A DNA stretch of 64,000 nt from DATBVX01 sp963705495 (GCA_963705495.1 CAVPJQ010000016.1:1-64000), one strand, 5' to 3'; numbered from the stretch's first letter, positions 20,420 through 30,245 are shown. Notes: generated from the letters alone by a model not told the origin. Numbers and translations are program-made.

Positions 20420-21526
20420 ATGGCAACCACATCCCGCAAGAGCAGTGCAGACGATCCGCTGGTCGCAGCACTGGATGCTCGTGTTCGTGCCGATCGCGAT
20501 GGCCCTCGAGCACGTGTCTGGCGTGAGCGCGCCGGTCAAGTTCCTGGTGGCAGCGTTGGCGATCATCCCGATTGCGCGCCTCATCGGCGCCAGCACGGAA
20601 CACCTGTCTCATTACACTGGCGACTCCATTGGCGGCCTGCTGAACGCGATGTTCGGAAACCTTCCGGAGCTGATCATCTGCGTCGTGGCGCTCAAGGCGG
20701 GTCTGTACCCGATGGTCGCCGCGTCACTCATCGGTGCCATTCTCTTCAATCTCCTGCTGGTACTGGGGCTCTGCTTCCTGCTCGGCGGGCTGCGGTATCA
20801 CACCATCGACTTCAATGCCGGCGCGAGCGGCTGTCTACAGCTCGATGATGTTCATCGCGGTGATGAGCCTGGCTCTCCCAAGCATTTACGAGCAGGCCTT
20901 CGCACAGAGCGCTCCCATAGCAGAGCAGGAGAGCATCAATATCGGGCTCGCGGTGTTCCTGCTGGTGCTCTACGGATTCTTCCTGCGCTTCATGATCGGC
21001 ACCCATCCGGAGGTGTTCGCGAGCATCGGCAAAGGGACAAACGGAGGAGCACGAAGCAGCGTGGAGTCTGCCGTTATGCCTCGGCGTCCTGGTCGGCAGC
21101 TCTGTGCTCGCCGCATTCCTGAGCGAAATACTCGTGGGTGCAGTCGAAGGCACGGGTGAGGCGCTCGGCCTGTCGAACGCATTTCTGGGCATCGTGCTGC
21201 TCGCCAGCGTCGGCGGCGTCGCAGAAGGCATTTCGGCTGTCACCATGGCGCGCAAGGGTCGCTTCGACCTGTCCCTCAACATCGCACTCGGCAGTTGCAT
21301 CCTGATCGCGCTGTTCGTGGCGCCGGTGCTGGTGTTCGCCAGCTACTTCGTCGGGCCGCATCCTTTTGAATTGTCCTTCAGCCTCGGCGGGGTTAGCCTG
21401 CTGTTCCTTTCAGTGCTCATCGGCGCGATCGTCGCGTCCGGGGGATCGGGAAATTGGTACAAGGGTGTGCAGCTCATCGCTGTGTACCTGATGATCGGGC
21501 TGCTGCTGTACTTCGTGCCGCTTTGA
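20420..21526 (+). CDS. CaxA-like calcium/proton exchanger (frame changes)
   Basis: About 369 residues when joined, matching the CaxA length. It carries the two CaCA-family signature regions: the first with GNLPELIICVVALKAG after STEHLSHYTGDSIGGLLNAMF, the second with LLASVGGVAEGISAVTMARKGRFDLSLNIALGS. The acidic residues in these alpha-repeats coordinate the cation. Frames change near 20440, 20820 and 21060. The likely start is ATG 20420, with GTG 20445 as an alternative. Such exchangers expel Ca2+ using the proton gradient, which fits an acid/cation-stress context. It is two bases from the OMF stop. Confidence 0.75.
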
Positions 21527-21573
21527 TTCGAGGTGAAGCGAAACCATGAGCTTCTGAAAACCGTGGGTCGCTG

Positions 21574-22225
21574 ATGCACCGCTATATCGACCCGGCGACC
21601 AGCCTGGGCGAGATCCTGTTCGGTCTCATCATGACGCTCACCTTCACGCTCGGCGCCGGGATCATCATCGAGGACGAAGGGCGCGAGGGAGCGCGTGAGC
21701 TGCTCATCGCGATCATCGGCTGCAATATCGCCTGGGGCCTCATCGATGGCGCTCTGTACATCGCCGGTGAGCTCTTCGGCCGGGGACGCCTGCGGCGACT
21801 CGGGCAGGCCGTCCGTCGGCGCGCCAACCCCGGCTGAAGCCACTTCACTCGTTGCTGGTGAGCTCGACGAGTTGCTGGCCGGAGTCACCAGCGACTCGGA
21901 TCGCGAAGCGCTCTACCGGCGCATTGCCGACAACGTGCGCTCGAAGCCCGTTGCGCCGAATAGCATCACGAAGGCCGACCTCGTGGGCGGCTTCTATAGT
22001 TTCTGGCTGGTTTTTCTCGCGAGCATTCCGGCCGCGATACCGTTCCTGCTGCTCGACAACGCGCGCCTCGCGTTGCGGATATCGAACGCGATTCTGCTCG
22101 CGTTGCTGTTCATCACCGGGTACCTGTGGGCCCGCTACACGCTGAGCAAGCCCTGGCTCGTCGGGCTCAGTTTCCTGCTTGGAGGAATTGTCCTGGTGGT
22201 AGCCGCGATCGCACTCGGCGGGTGA
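21574..22225 (+). CDS. VIT1/CCC1-like multi-helix membrane protein (one frame change)
   Basis: Joined length about 217 residues. The N-terminal half has two helices (MHRYIDPATSLGEILFGLIM, LLIAIIGCNIAWGLIDGALY) and the C-terminal half has three (GFYSFWLVFLASIPAAIPFL; ALRISNAILLALLFITGYLWA; GLSFLLGGIVLVVAAIALGG) behind a short charged linker. The layout is that of proteins annotated as VIT1/CCC1-type Fe2+/Mn2+ transporters, though I recall this only from general similarity. The frame changes near 21800. It lies in the same plus-strand run as the Ca2+/H+ exchanger. Confidence 0.5.
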
Positions 22226-22230
22226 CGCAC

Positions 22231-23300
22231 ATGATGCAGGCAAGCTGCACGAGCCGATCTCACGCGTATCTTCCTGGTCATCCTGATCATCACGGTGCTG
22301 ATCGCCGGGAGCCTGTGGACGCTGCTGCCGTTTCTGGCCGCGATCATCTGGGCGGCGACGATCGTCATAGCGACGTGGCCCATACTGCTCAGGGCCGAGC
22401 GCTGGGCGGGGGGACGTCGTTCCGTGGCCACGGGGCTGCTGACGACTCGTCATGCTCGCAATCTTTGTCGTGCCGTTCGGCCTGGCCATTGGGGTTCTCA
22501 TCGACGCGGCGTCGGAAGGGATCGATCTCATCAAGAAGCTGGCGACGGAAGGTCTGCCGCCACTCCCGTCGTGGGTGGCCGGCGTTCCCTGGGTGGGCTC
22601 GAAGCTCGCCGCGAAGTGGCAGGAGTTGGCGGCGGGCGGGCCCGAGGCGATCACGAGCGCCCTGCGACCGTATGTCGGGTCGACTGCAAGCTGGGTGTTA
22701 TCGGTCACCGGGGGACTCGGGGCAGTGACCGTTCATTTCCTGCTCACCGTCGCGGTCAGCGCGATCCTGTACTCGAATGGCGAGACGACCGCGAAGGGTA
22801 TTCTGATGTTCGCGCATCGTATTGGTGGCGAGCGCGGCGAAAAGACGGTTCGACTGGCGGGGCAAGCCGTCCGCGGAGTTGCGCTCGGTGTGGTTGTGAC
22901 CGCGCTCGTGGAGTCGATCATTGCCGGGTTGGGCCTGTGGATAGCGGGCGTGCCGCGGCCCGGTCTGCTCGTCGCGCTGGTCTTCGTGTTCGCCGTTGCT
23001 CAACTCGGTCCCATGCCAGTTCTCATTCCGGCTGTCATCTGGCTTTTCTGGTCCGGAAGCTTCATTTGGGGAGTGGTGCTTGTCATCTTCACCGTGGTTG
23101 CCGCCATAGTGGACAACGTCTTGAAGCCGGTACTGATTCGCCGCGGCGTCGACCTGCCATTGCTGCTGATCGTGGCAGGTGTCATCGGAGGACTCATTGC
23201 CTTCGGAGTGATCGGTCTGTTCATCGGCCCCGTCATTCTCGCCGTGACCTACACCTTGCTGGTGGCCTGGGTGACCGACGACACAGTAGCCCGCTCCTGA
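22231..23300 (+). CDS. AI-2E family permease (frame changes)
   Basis: Joined length about 357 residues with 7-8 transmembrane helices. Landmarks are LWTLLPFLAAIIWAATIV near the N-terminus, the amphipathic PPLPSWVAGVPWVGSKLAAKW segment, and the C-terminal GVPRPGLLVALVFVFAVAQLG and LLIVAGVIGGLIAFGVIGLF blocks typical of the family. Frames change near 22255 and 22450. Members include AI-2 exporters and Na+/H+ antiporters, and the substrate here cannot be assigned. A Na+/H+ role would fit the surrounding ion-homeostasis genes. Confidence 0.75.
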
Positions 23301-23390
23301 TGGTGAGCTGGACTCAAGGCCCACGCTGAGGGCGAAAGTATTCAGGTCGATGCCGCGATACACTTCCCGCGGGGGTGGGGGCGGCCACAC

Positions 23391-24020
23391 ATGAACAAGC
23401 TGCTGCAGTTCATCAAGACGACGCTGATCGGGGGTATCCTGTTCCTGATACCGCTGGTCCTGATTGTCGTGCTCATCGGGAAAGCGCTCGAGTTCCTCCA
23501 CAAGATCGTCGCGCCGCTGGCTGCACGTCTGCCGCTGCACGGAATAGACGCGGCCATCGTCGCGGGCTGGATCGCGGTCGGCCTGTTGCTTCTGCTGGCT
23601 TTTCTGGCGGGATTAGTCGCGAAGACCGGTCTCGGTCAGGGCTTGAGGCGCGTTCTCGAGAATCTGGTGCTGAAGAAGATACCCGGCTATACGCTCCTCA
23701 AGGGCATGACCGAGAGTCCCGTCGATTCCGCGGACAATAAGATCCAGGTCGCCATGGCCAATATCGACGATGCGTGGTTGCTCGCCTTCATCATGGAAGA
23801 GCTCGAGGATGGGCTACTCACAGTGTTCGTGCCGAGCGCGCCAACGCCGGTCGCGGGATCGCTCTACTACTTGAAGGAAGAGCAGGTGAAGCGCGTCCAG
23901 GGCGTATCCGTCCGCGACGCGGTCACGTGCATCATGCAGCTGGGCGTTGGCTCTCGTAAGCTGCTCGGGCAAGCCCCTGCGGCGATCGCTCAGCCGCAAT
24001 CACAGAAGAGCGCTGGATGA
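23391..24020 (+). CDS. DUF502 family membrane protein
   Basis: 209 residues, intact. Two N-terminal helices (LIGGILFLIPLVLIVVLIGKAL and IAVGLLLLLAFLAGLVAKTG) are followed by a soluble domain with the family marks IPGYTLLKGMTE, AWLLAFIMEEL and GLLTVFVPSAPTPVAGSLYYL. The family is widespread and of unknown function. Its stop overlaps the sortase start in ATGA, which ties it into the same transcript. Confidence 0.85.
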   Translation: MNKLLQFIKTTLIGGILFLIPLVLIVVLIGKALEFLHKIVAPLAARLPLHGIDAAIVAGWIAVGLLLLLAFLAGLVAKTGLGQGLRRVLENLVLKKIPGYTLLKGMTESPVDSADNKIQVAMANIDDAWLLAFIMEELEDGLLTVFVPSAPTPVAGSLYYLKEEQVKRVQGVSVRDAVTCIMQLGVGSRKLLGQAPAAIAQPQSQKSAG

Positions 24021-24709
24021 GCACTTTACCGATCACCGGGTTATCGCATCACCCGACCCGCGAAGCAAACGCGCTGGCGCGTGCTGGAGCTGGTGCTCTG
24101 GATTGCGGGTGTCGGGTTGTTGCTCACCTACGGCATGCGTGCGGACCTGGTCCTTTCAGCAACAGCAGGAGGGACTCGAGAAGTTCGCTGCCGCACGCAT
24201 TCAGGAGAGCGCCGGAGCCATGACCGTTCCGGCGACGATCCCCGTTCTGCCTCAGCCCGACCGCTCCCTGTGGTCAGCACAGCGCGTCCGCGCCTACGAC
24301 GCCGGCAGTGCTCCCCGGACGCCCCTTGGCGTCCTGCGCATCCCGTCCATCAGCTTGGCGGTACCGATCTATGAAGGCACGGCGGATTCGACCCTCGATC
24401 GCGGTGCAGGTCACATCGAGGGTACGGCGCAGCTCGATGAGCAGGGCAATGTCGGGATCGCTGCGCACCGCGATGGGTTCTTCCGAGCCTTGAAGGACAT
24501 CGAGAGTGGGCACGGAGCTGACGCTGCAGACACCCCGCGGCGACCGGCGCTACCGCGTTACACAGCTTCTGGTTACCGATCCGACTGACGTTTCGGTCAT
24601 CGGTAAGACGCCGACACCCGTGGTCACGCTGGTGACCTGCTACCCCTTCTACTTCGTCGGGTCTGCTCCACAACGCTTCATCGTTCGCGCTGAGCCTATA
24701 GCACCTTAG
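24017..24709 (+). CDS. Class D-like sortase (frame changes)
   Basis: Joined length about 231 residues. One N-terminal membrane helix (ELVLWIAGVGLLLTYGM) anchors the enzyme in the inner membrane facing the periplasm. The sortase barrel follows: TPLGVLRIPSISLAVPIYEG, the catalytic His in GNVGIAAHRDGFF (codon 24466), and the catalytic Cys in VTLVTCYPFYFVGSAPQRF (codon 24638), with the Arg just downstream. TLVTCYPF is characteristic of class D. Frames change near 24090, 24150 and 24505. Sortases cleave a C-terminal LPxTx signal and transfer the protein to an amino acceptor. The next gene encodes a protein with exactly such a signal. Confidence 0.8.
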
Positions 24710-24796
24710 TGCAGGTTGTAGGCGTTCGCGACGCGGCGCAGGATTGATGCGCGCGCCGGGCCGCACCGGTCATTCACGATTTTGGGGAGAACAACC

Positions 24797-25409
24797 ATGA
24801 TCAAGCTTCGATTTGCATTAGCAGGGTCGCTGCTGCTGTCAGGATTATTCCTCGCAGCCGTCACTCAGGCTGCGGAGAGCTTCTCCGCGAGCGGTACGAC
24901 GTGTCGCGATATCACCTGGAAACCTGAGGTGCTGGCCAAGTACCCGAACGTGGCCGCGGCCTGTCAGGGCGTGGTTCAGCAGGGCGGGGAGACGTACGTC
25001 AAGTTTGTCGGCACCGTCACTCAGAATTCTCCAGCAGGCCTGCGAATGAAGTTCAAGGGCAACGATGAGAGTGTTCTGATCAAGCCGCCCTCCGGCCAGA
25101 AGGTCTCGATTGGCGGGCAAACGTACAACGCGCGCGAAATGGACCCCGGACAGGAGCTGAACTTCTACGTTCCATCCAGCCGTTTCGCGGCCAGCCTGGG
25201 TGATGAGCCGCAGGCTGTGGAGGTTGTCGAAATCGTCGAGATCACGCCAATGCCGGCCGGCACCGGCGGCCATGCCGAGCGGCGAGGCGGCATCGCTTCC
25301 CAAGACGGCGAGCAACCTGCCTTGGCTCGCAGTGGGCGGCGCACTTCTGATCCTGTGCGCGGCGGGGGTGTCCTTACTGCGCCGACGTTACTTCCCGGCG
25401 CGGAAGTAA
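24797..25409 (+). CDS. Secreted protein with C-terminal LPKTA sorting signal (one frame change)
   Basis: Start ATG 24797, with GGGGAGA upstream. An N-terminal signal peptide ends near AVTQA|AES. The ~130-residue mature part has two Cys (TTCRDI, AACQGV) and repeated beta-like segments, and I do not recognise a domain. A Pro/Ala-rich linker follows, with a frame change near 25260-25270. The last ~37 residues form a textbook sorting signal: LPKTA (25296-25310), a hydrophobic helix (WLAVGGALLILCAAGVSLL) and a basic tail RRRYFPARK. It is almost certainly the substrate of the sortase encoded 88 bases upstream. A terminator follows. Confidence 0.75.
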
Positions 25410-25417
25410 CCTTCGGT

Positions 25418-25439
25418 GTGCGTCGCTGACGCGACGCAC
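25418..25439. other. Perfect 9-bp inverted repeat
   Basis: GTGCGTCGC, loop TGAC, GCGACGCAC. It starts nine bases after the stop of the LPKTA protein gene and precedes the main terminator. There is no U-run, so it may be an mRNA 3'-end stabiliser or a pause site. Confidence 0.6.
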
Positions 25440-25451
25440 GTCGGATCGTCG

Positions 25452-25496
25452 AGGCCAGTCACGGCACCGCAAGCGGTGCAGTGACTGGCCTTTTTT
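25452..25496 (+). terminator. Rho-independent terminator of the island
   Basis: An 11-bp stem (AGGCCAGTCAC / GTGACTGGCCT, 25452-25462 and 25481-25491) is extended internally by GCACCGC/GCGGTGC and followed by six T. It closes the plus-strand block that ends with the sortase substrate. Confidence 0.9.
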
Positions 25497-25579
25497 GTGT
25501 CCGGTGCATGGGCGTGTTGCATAGCGTCAGCCATCTTGGTGAAGATGTGCGCCGGACTCCCAACCATCGCAGCCCGGCG

Positions 25580-26980
25580 GTGAGCTTGAACGCAGTACTC
25601 GCCAACCGACAGAAGGTGCTCGAGCAGCTGAAGAACCTGTTGGGCGACAGGCTGTCGACCTCCAAAGCCGTACGCGAGGAGCATGGCCGCGACATCGCCC
25701 ATCCTGACGCGCAGCCCGCGGATGCGGTGGCGTTTGCGCTGACGACAGAAGAAGTCGCTGCCATCGTCCGCATTTGCCATGCCGGGGACACGCCGGTGAT
25801 TGCCTTCGGCGTAGGCACGTCGCTCGAGGGCCACGTCCTCGCGCCGCACGGCGGTATCTGTATCGACCTCAGCCGGATGGACCAGGTGGTCGCGGTCAAT
25901 GAGCGCGACCTCGATGTGACGGTACAGGCGGGGGTGACTCGCGAAGCGTTGAACGCGCACCTGCGCGATACCGGATTGTTCTTTCCGATCGATCCCGGTG
26001 CGAATGCGACGCTGGGCGGCATGGCAGCGACCCGCGCTTCGGGCACCAATGCCGTGCGTTACGGAACGATGCGGGAGAACGTGCTCGCCCTGGAAGTGGT
26101 GCTCGCAGATGGTTCGATCGTTCACACCGGGACGCGGGCACGCAAGTCATCTGCCGGCTATGACCTGACACGCCTGTTCGTCGGCTCCGAGGGGACGCTC
26201 GGGGTCATCACCGAAGTCACCTTGCGCGTGCACGGCATACCCGAGGCCATGTCGGCGGCAGTCTGTCCCTTCGACGACTTGCGCGGGGCCGTCGAGACAG
26301 TCATCGAAACGATCCAGCTCGGTGTGCCTGTCGCCCGCATCGAGCTGCTCGATGAGCTGATGATCCGTGCGGTGAACCAGTATTCGAAACTTTCCCTGCG
26401 CGAGACGCCTACCTTGTTCCTGGAGTTTCACGGCTCGCAGTCCGCCGTGCAGGAGCATGCCACGACGGTCGCGGCGATCGCCGAAGAGCACGGCGGGCAC
26501 GGATTCGAATGGGCGCTGAAGCCCGAAGAGCGCACGCGCCTCTGGAAGGCCCGCCATGATGCAGCCTGGGCCGCGCTCGCCATGAGACCCGGCTCGACGT
26601 CGATCGCAACAGACGTGTGTGTTCCGATCTCACGACTGGCGGATTGCATCCTGGAGACGCGGCGCGATGTCGAGTCGACGGGCGTCTGGGCGCCGATCGT
26701 CGGGCACGTCGGCGATGGCAACTTCCACCTCGTATTGCTGGTCGATCGCACCAACCGTGCGGAGGTCGAGGCGACGGAGCGCCTGAACGAACGTCTGGTG
26801 CGTCGCGCACTGCAGATGGGCGGCACCTGCACCGGCGAGCACGGCATCGGCGTCGGCAAGCAGGAATTTCTGCTCGAGGAGGCGGGCGCAGGAGGCGTTG
26901 CATTGATGCGTCAGATCAAGCGCACGCTCGACCCGAAGGGAATCCTGAATCCGGGAAAAATCTTTGCCGCTGAGCCTTGA
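25580..26980 (+). CDS. FAD-linked D-lactate/glycolate dehydrogenase-type oxidase
   Basis: About 467 residues from GTG 25580; ATG 25508 is an alternative, and neither has a clear ribosome site. The FAD_binding_4 (PCMH) domain shows VIAFGVGTSLEGHV, RMDQVVAVNERDLDVTVQAGV, FPIDPGANATLGGMAATRASG and GTLGVITEVTLRVHG. The FAD-oxidase C domain has VGHVGDGNFH and the C-terminal GGTCTGEHGIGVGK...DPKGILNPGKI. The family oxidises D-2-hydroxy acids (D-lactate, glycolate or 2-hydroxyglutarate) and passes electrons to quinone or cytochrome. Specificity cannot be read here. The gene stands alone, convergent with the next gene. Confidence 0.85.
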   Translation: MSLNAVLANRQKVLEQLKNLLGDRLSTSKAVREEHGRDIAHPDAQPADAVAFALTTEEVAAIVRICHAGDTPVIAFGVGTSLEGHVLAPHGGICIDLSRMDQVVAVNERDLDVTVQAGVTREALNAHLRDTGLFFPIDPGANATLGGMAATRASGTNAVRYGTMRENVLALEVVLADGSIVHTGTRARKSSAGYDLTRLFVGSEGTLGVITEVTLRVHGIPEAMSAAVCPFDDLRGAVETVIETIQLGVPVARIELLDELMIRAVNQYSKLSLRETPTLFLEFHGSQSAVQEHATTVAAIAEEHGGHGFEWALKPEERTRLWKARHDAAWAALAMRPGSTSIATDVCVPISRLADCILETRRDVESTGVWAPIVGHVGDGNFHLVLLVDRTNRAEVEATERLNERLVRRALQMGGTCTGEHGIGVGKQEFLLEEAGAGGVALMRQIKRTLDPKGILNPGKIFAAEP

Positions 26981-26993
26981 GGCCGGTCGCTCG

Positions 26994-29900
26994 CTATGAC
27001 GGATCCTGAGCGGTCGCCCGCGACAGGATCGCATCGCGCACTTTGAGGACTTTCGCGCGGACCTCGTCGACCCGCGCAGCCTCTACACGCGGATTGGTGC
27101 GCAGCGTGCCCAAGTCAGTGTTCAGCGACTCGAGAGTGCCGCGCAGACCGGGGAGGTCGGCGCGAGCGAAGTAATTGACCAGCGCGCCGACGCTTTCGGC
27201 ATAGCCGTTGATCGACTCGAGCAGCATGTCCGGACGGTCAATCGCAATTGCTGCGCGGGCGCGCAGGCTGAGCGTAGCCGCGCTGGGCTGCGTGAGGACC
27301 AGCTCTTCGAGCAGCAGCAGCGCATCGCGACCGAAGCGACCGCGATACTCCGGATTAGTGACGTGCAGCCGCCAATTCGCGCGCATTTGAACGCACTCGG
27401 CGTGCCACGGATCAGTCCAGCGCGATTGAGCCAGGATGGGGTCCAGAGCCGGAAGGGCTTGCCACTCCTCGCGCACCGCAAGGCGGCCTGCCTCCACCAG
27501 TGCCGCCGGGGCGGGCGGCAGTTTCGCCGCCTCCTCCACAACGTCGGCGGGCGCGGTGCCGTGCGCGAGTTGTGGGAGTGAGCTACGGATCAGCTCGAAC
27601 CTTGCGTCCTGGTTGGATGGATCGATACCGAGGGACTCTCGCAGCAGGCGCCGCGCACCGGCGGCATCGCCACGGCTGCTGCGAGCAACCGCCTCCACAT
27701 ACGCCGCTGCCGAAGGGTCTGGAACCAGTTTCGACATGCGCAGGATCCGGTCCGCATGGGAAGGGTCGGTGGCGATGAACTGCGCCAGGCGTCGTGCCAT
27801 ATAAGAGAAGGAGAGTTGCGATCCGGCGTAGATCCAGCTACCGCGGCGCTGCAGCGGGTCAGAGCTTTCCAGGACGTGGCTGAGCGTCGTCGGCACGAAG
27901 CCGCCGCCCCGGTCATAGACGGTATCGGTCGCGAGCCGATTGCGATCGTCCGTGATCAGCTCAGCTCCTCGTGCCAGCGCCACGGCGCCCTGCTGGTCAG
28001 CGCTCAGGGCCACCAGCAGGTCTTCGGGGACCTCGATACCGTAGCGCGCGTAGTGTGACGGCGCGGCCGCGATAGTGGCTCGAGTGCGCGCGATGTCCTC
28101 CTCCGCGCGCAGGGCACCGCCGGACGCCACGAACACGAGCGTATTCGGGTCCGGACGATAGATGCGCAGTTCCTTGAACACATCGAGCAACGTCGCGCTC
28201 AATGAGCGCAGCAACGCCTCATCGAGGAAGCTGATGTTCATCCATTGGATGAACACGCCATCCGGATTCAGGTGCGCAGCTACCTGCTGCATGAACTCAC
28301 GCGTATACAGATGCGAGGCACCGGCGGTCCACGGATGGGAAGGTTGCGAGACGACCGCGTCGTAGTGCTTGTCCGTGAGCGCCAACGCGCCGCGCGCATC
28401 GTTCAACACAATGTGTACGCGAGGATCGGCCAGCGGGTCACGCTTGCGAATGCTGCGCAGTGCGCGATTAGCCTCGATGACTTCGGGCTCGAGCTCAATG
28501 ACGTCGACCGAGCTTATGGACGGCGGAACCCCGTCGATGACGATGCCACCGCCGTAGCCGACGATGAGCATCGACCTCGCCTCCGGGCGCGTGAGCACGG
28601 CGAGCGATGAAAGCCAGAATTCGCCACTGAACTTGGGCACGCTCCCGGCCATTTCCATCATCGCCTCGGGAAGACCGTTGGTGCGCAGAACCAGCATGCC
28701 GTTCTGCTCCAGCGCGACGACGCTGGCGGAGCGGCCGACACCGTAATAGCGCAACGCTCCCTCTGTCGCGACGTTGAGCGGGGAGGTGTGCAGCAACTTC
28801 ACGGGGGGTTGGGGGCGAAACAAGATCGCCACGGTGGCGACGACGGCGACAGCCACTACCGAATACATGAGCCGCGCCCGGGCAACGAGCAGGCAGGTCA
28901 GCAGCGCGAGGCCCAGGTTGACGAGCACCGCGAGGTAGATCGTCCCTTCGAACCTGAGCGCCGGAATGAGCACGAAGCCGGCGAGAAGCGCCCCGGCTAT
29001 CGCGCCGACGGTATTCCATGCATAGACGCGCGCACTGGCGACCGCGGCACGCTCGGGCTCGTCCACGAGAATTCTCACTGCAAGCGGGAAAGTCGCGCCG
29101 ATGAAGAAGGTCGCTGGCAGCAGCACGGCCATGGCGATGCCTGCGTTGCCCGCGAGACCAGCGTGCTGTGGAACCAGTACATCGATGCCGAGATAGATGG
29201 CAATGGAAGCCAATGCCGTAGCGACCTGGCAAGCGACGAAGGCGGCGAGCGAGATGCTGAGCGAGCGGGCCACACGTGATGCCACGGCGCTGCCGGCAGC
29301 GATGCCGAGGAGGAAGCTCGCGACCATGGTGGCGAACGCAAAGATGCTGCCACCGAGAATGTGACTGAGCATCCGTGTCCAGAGGACCTCGTAGATGAAG
29401 GATGTGGCGCCGGAGATCAGCATCACCGGAAGAATCCACTGGCGGCCCAACGTGAAGAGTGTGCTGAAGGGCGGACGAGCAGCGCGCAGGCTCGGCGCCG
29501 CTACAGCGGGAGGGGCATCTTCCCATGACCGCGGCCGTCGGCGTGGCGCGGCGGTGCGCGAGATCGCAGCTGCAAGCGCGAACACGATGACATTGACGAA
29601 TACACCGACGAAGACCGTGCCGCTGAGGCCGAGCGCTGGAAGCAACAGGTACGCTGCACACAGAGCACCACCGGCCGCGCCCAGCGTGTTGATGGCGTAG
29701 AGGAAGCCAACGCGCCGGCCGATCTGCGCGGGTGTGCTGACGACGTGTCGCGTCAGCAGGGGGAGCGTCGCTCCCATGCAAGCCGTTGGCACAGCCAGCA
29801 CGACGAAGGCCGTGAGCACGTAGAAGACGGTCTGCCATCCACCGAGGCTGTCGGGAGGCTCAGCCTTCGCGCCAATGGTGAGGAGCATCAGCTGGTCCGC

Positions 29901-30245
29901 TGCCAGCAGCAGGAAAGGAACTGCAATCGCGCCGACGGCGATGGTGAACTCCAGCAGGCCGTACACGAAAATCGGGTTTGAGACGCGCGGCAGAAACCGC
30001 TCGACCAGCCACGCTCCCAGCGCGAGGCCCGCCATGTAGGCGGCGAGCACGGTCGCCACGGCAAGCTCCGAGGTGCCGAACACCAGGGAGAATTGCCGCG
30101 TCCAGACGGTCTGGTAGAGCAGGGCGGCGAATCCCGACAACGCGAAACACAGTGCTATTCCAACGAGGACCCACAGGCCTGGGGCGGTGGCGGAATTCGG
30201 GCCCGTCGTTGTACCGGTGTTATCGGGCCGGGTCGCTTGCAGCAT
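26994..30245 (-). CDS. Fused MFS-type membrane protein / spermidine synthase-like protein
   Basis: 1083 residues, intact. Residues ~20-490 form about 14 transmembrane helices (GFAALLYQTVWTRQFSLVFG opening; YEVLWTRMLSHILGGSIFAF). Residues ~510-780 are a spermidine synthase-like Rossmann domain (GYGGGIVIDG, VDVIELEPEVIEANR, ARGALALTDKHYDAVVSQPSHPW, FIQWMN). The last ~250 residues are helical and TPR-like. In this family the aminopropyl-transferase site is often altered, so real polyamine synthesis is not assured. The position 15 kb from amine-forming decarboxylases is suggestive only. Confidence 0.85.
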   Translation of the reverse strand: MLQATRPDNTGTTTGPNSATAPGLWVLVGIALCFALSGFAALLYQTVWTRQFSLVFGTSELAVATVLAAYMAGLALGAWLVERFLPRVSNPIFVYGLLEFTIAVGAIAVPFLLLAADQLMLLTIGAKAEPPDSLGGWQTVFYVLTAFVVLAVPTACMGATLPLLTRHVVSTPAQIGRRVGFLYAINTLGAAGGALCAAYLLLPALGLSGTVFVGVFVNVIVFALAAAISRTAAPRRRPRSWEDAPPAVAAPSLRAARPPFSTLFTLGRQWILPVMLISGATSFIYEVLWTRMLSHILGGSIFAFATMVASFLLGIAAGSAVASRVARSLSISLAAFVACQVATALASIAIYLGIDVLVPQHAGLAGNAGIAMAVLLPATFFIGATFPLAVRILVDEPERAAVASARVYAWNTVGAIAGALLAGFVLIPALRFEGTIYLAVLVNLGLALLTCLLVARARLMYSVVAVAVVATVAILFRPQPPVKLLHTSPLNVATEGALRYYGVGRSASVVALEQNGMLVLRTNGLPEAMMEMAGSVPKFSGEFWLSSLAVLTRPEARSMLIVGYGGGIVIDGVPPSISSVDVIELEPEVIEANRALRSIRKRDPLADPRVHIVLNDARGALALTDKHYDAVVSQPSHPWTAGASHLYTREFMQQVAAHLNPDGVFIQWMNISFLDEALLRSLSATLLDVFKELRIYRPDPNTLVFVASGGALRAEEDIARTRATIAAAPSHYARYGIEVPEDLLVALSADQQGAVALARGAELITDDRNRLATDTVYDRGGGFVPTTLSHVLESSDPLQRRGSWIYAGSQLSFSYMARRLAQFIATDPSHADRILRMSKLVPDPSAAAYVEAVARSSRGDAAGARRLLRESLGIDPSNQDARFELIRSSLPQLAHGTAPADVVEEAAKLPPAPAALVEAGRLAVREEWQALPALDPILAQSRWTDPWHAECVQMRANWRLHVTNPEYRGRFGRDALLLLEELVLTQPSAATLSLRARAAIAIDRPDMLLESINGYAESVGALVNYFARADLPGLRGTLESLNTDLGTLRTNPRVEAARVDEVRAKVLKVRDAILSRATAQDPS

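Noticed and set aside
22698..23540. 280-codon open frame on the minus strand
   Set aside because: Shadow of the AI-2E permease and DUF502 genes; an extremely His/Gln/Asp-rich composition and no homology.
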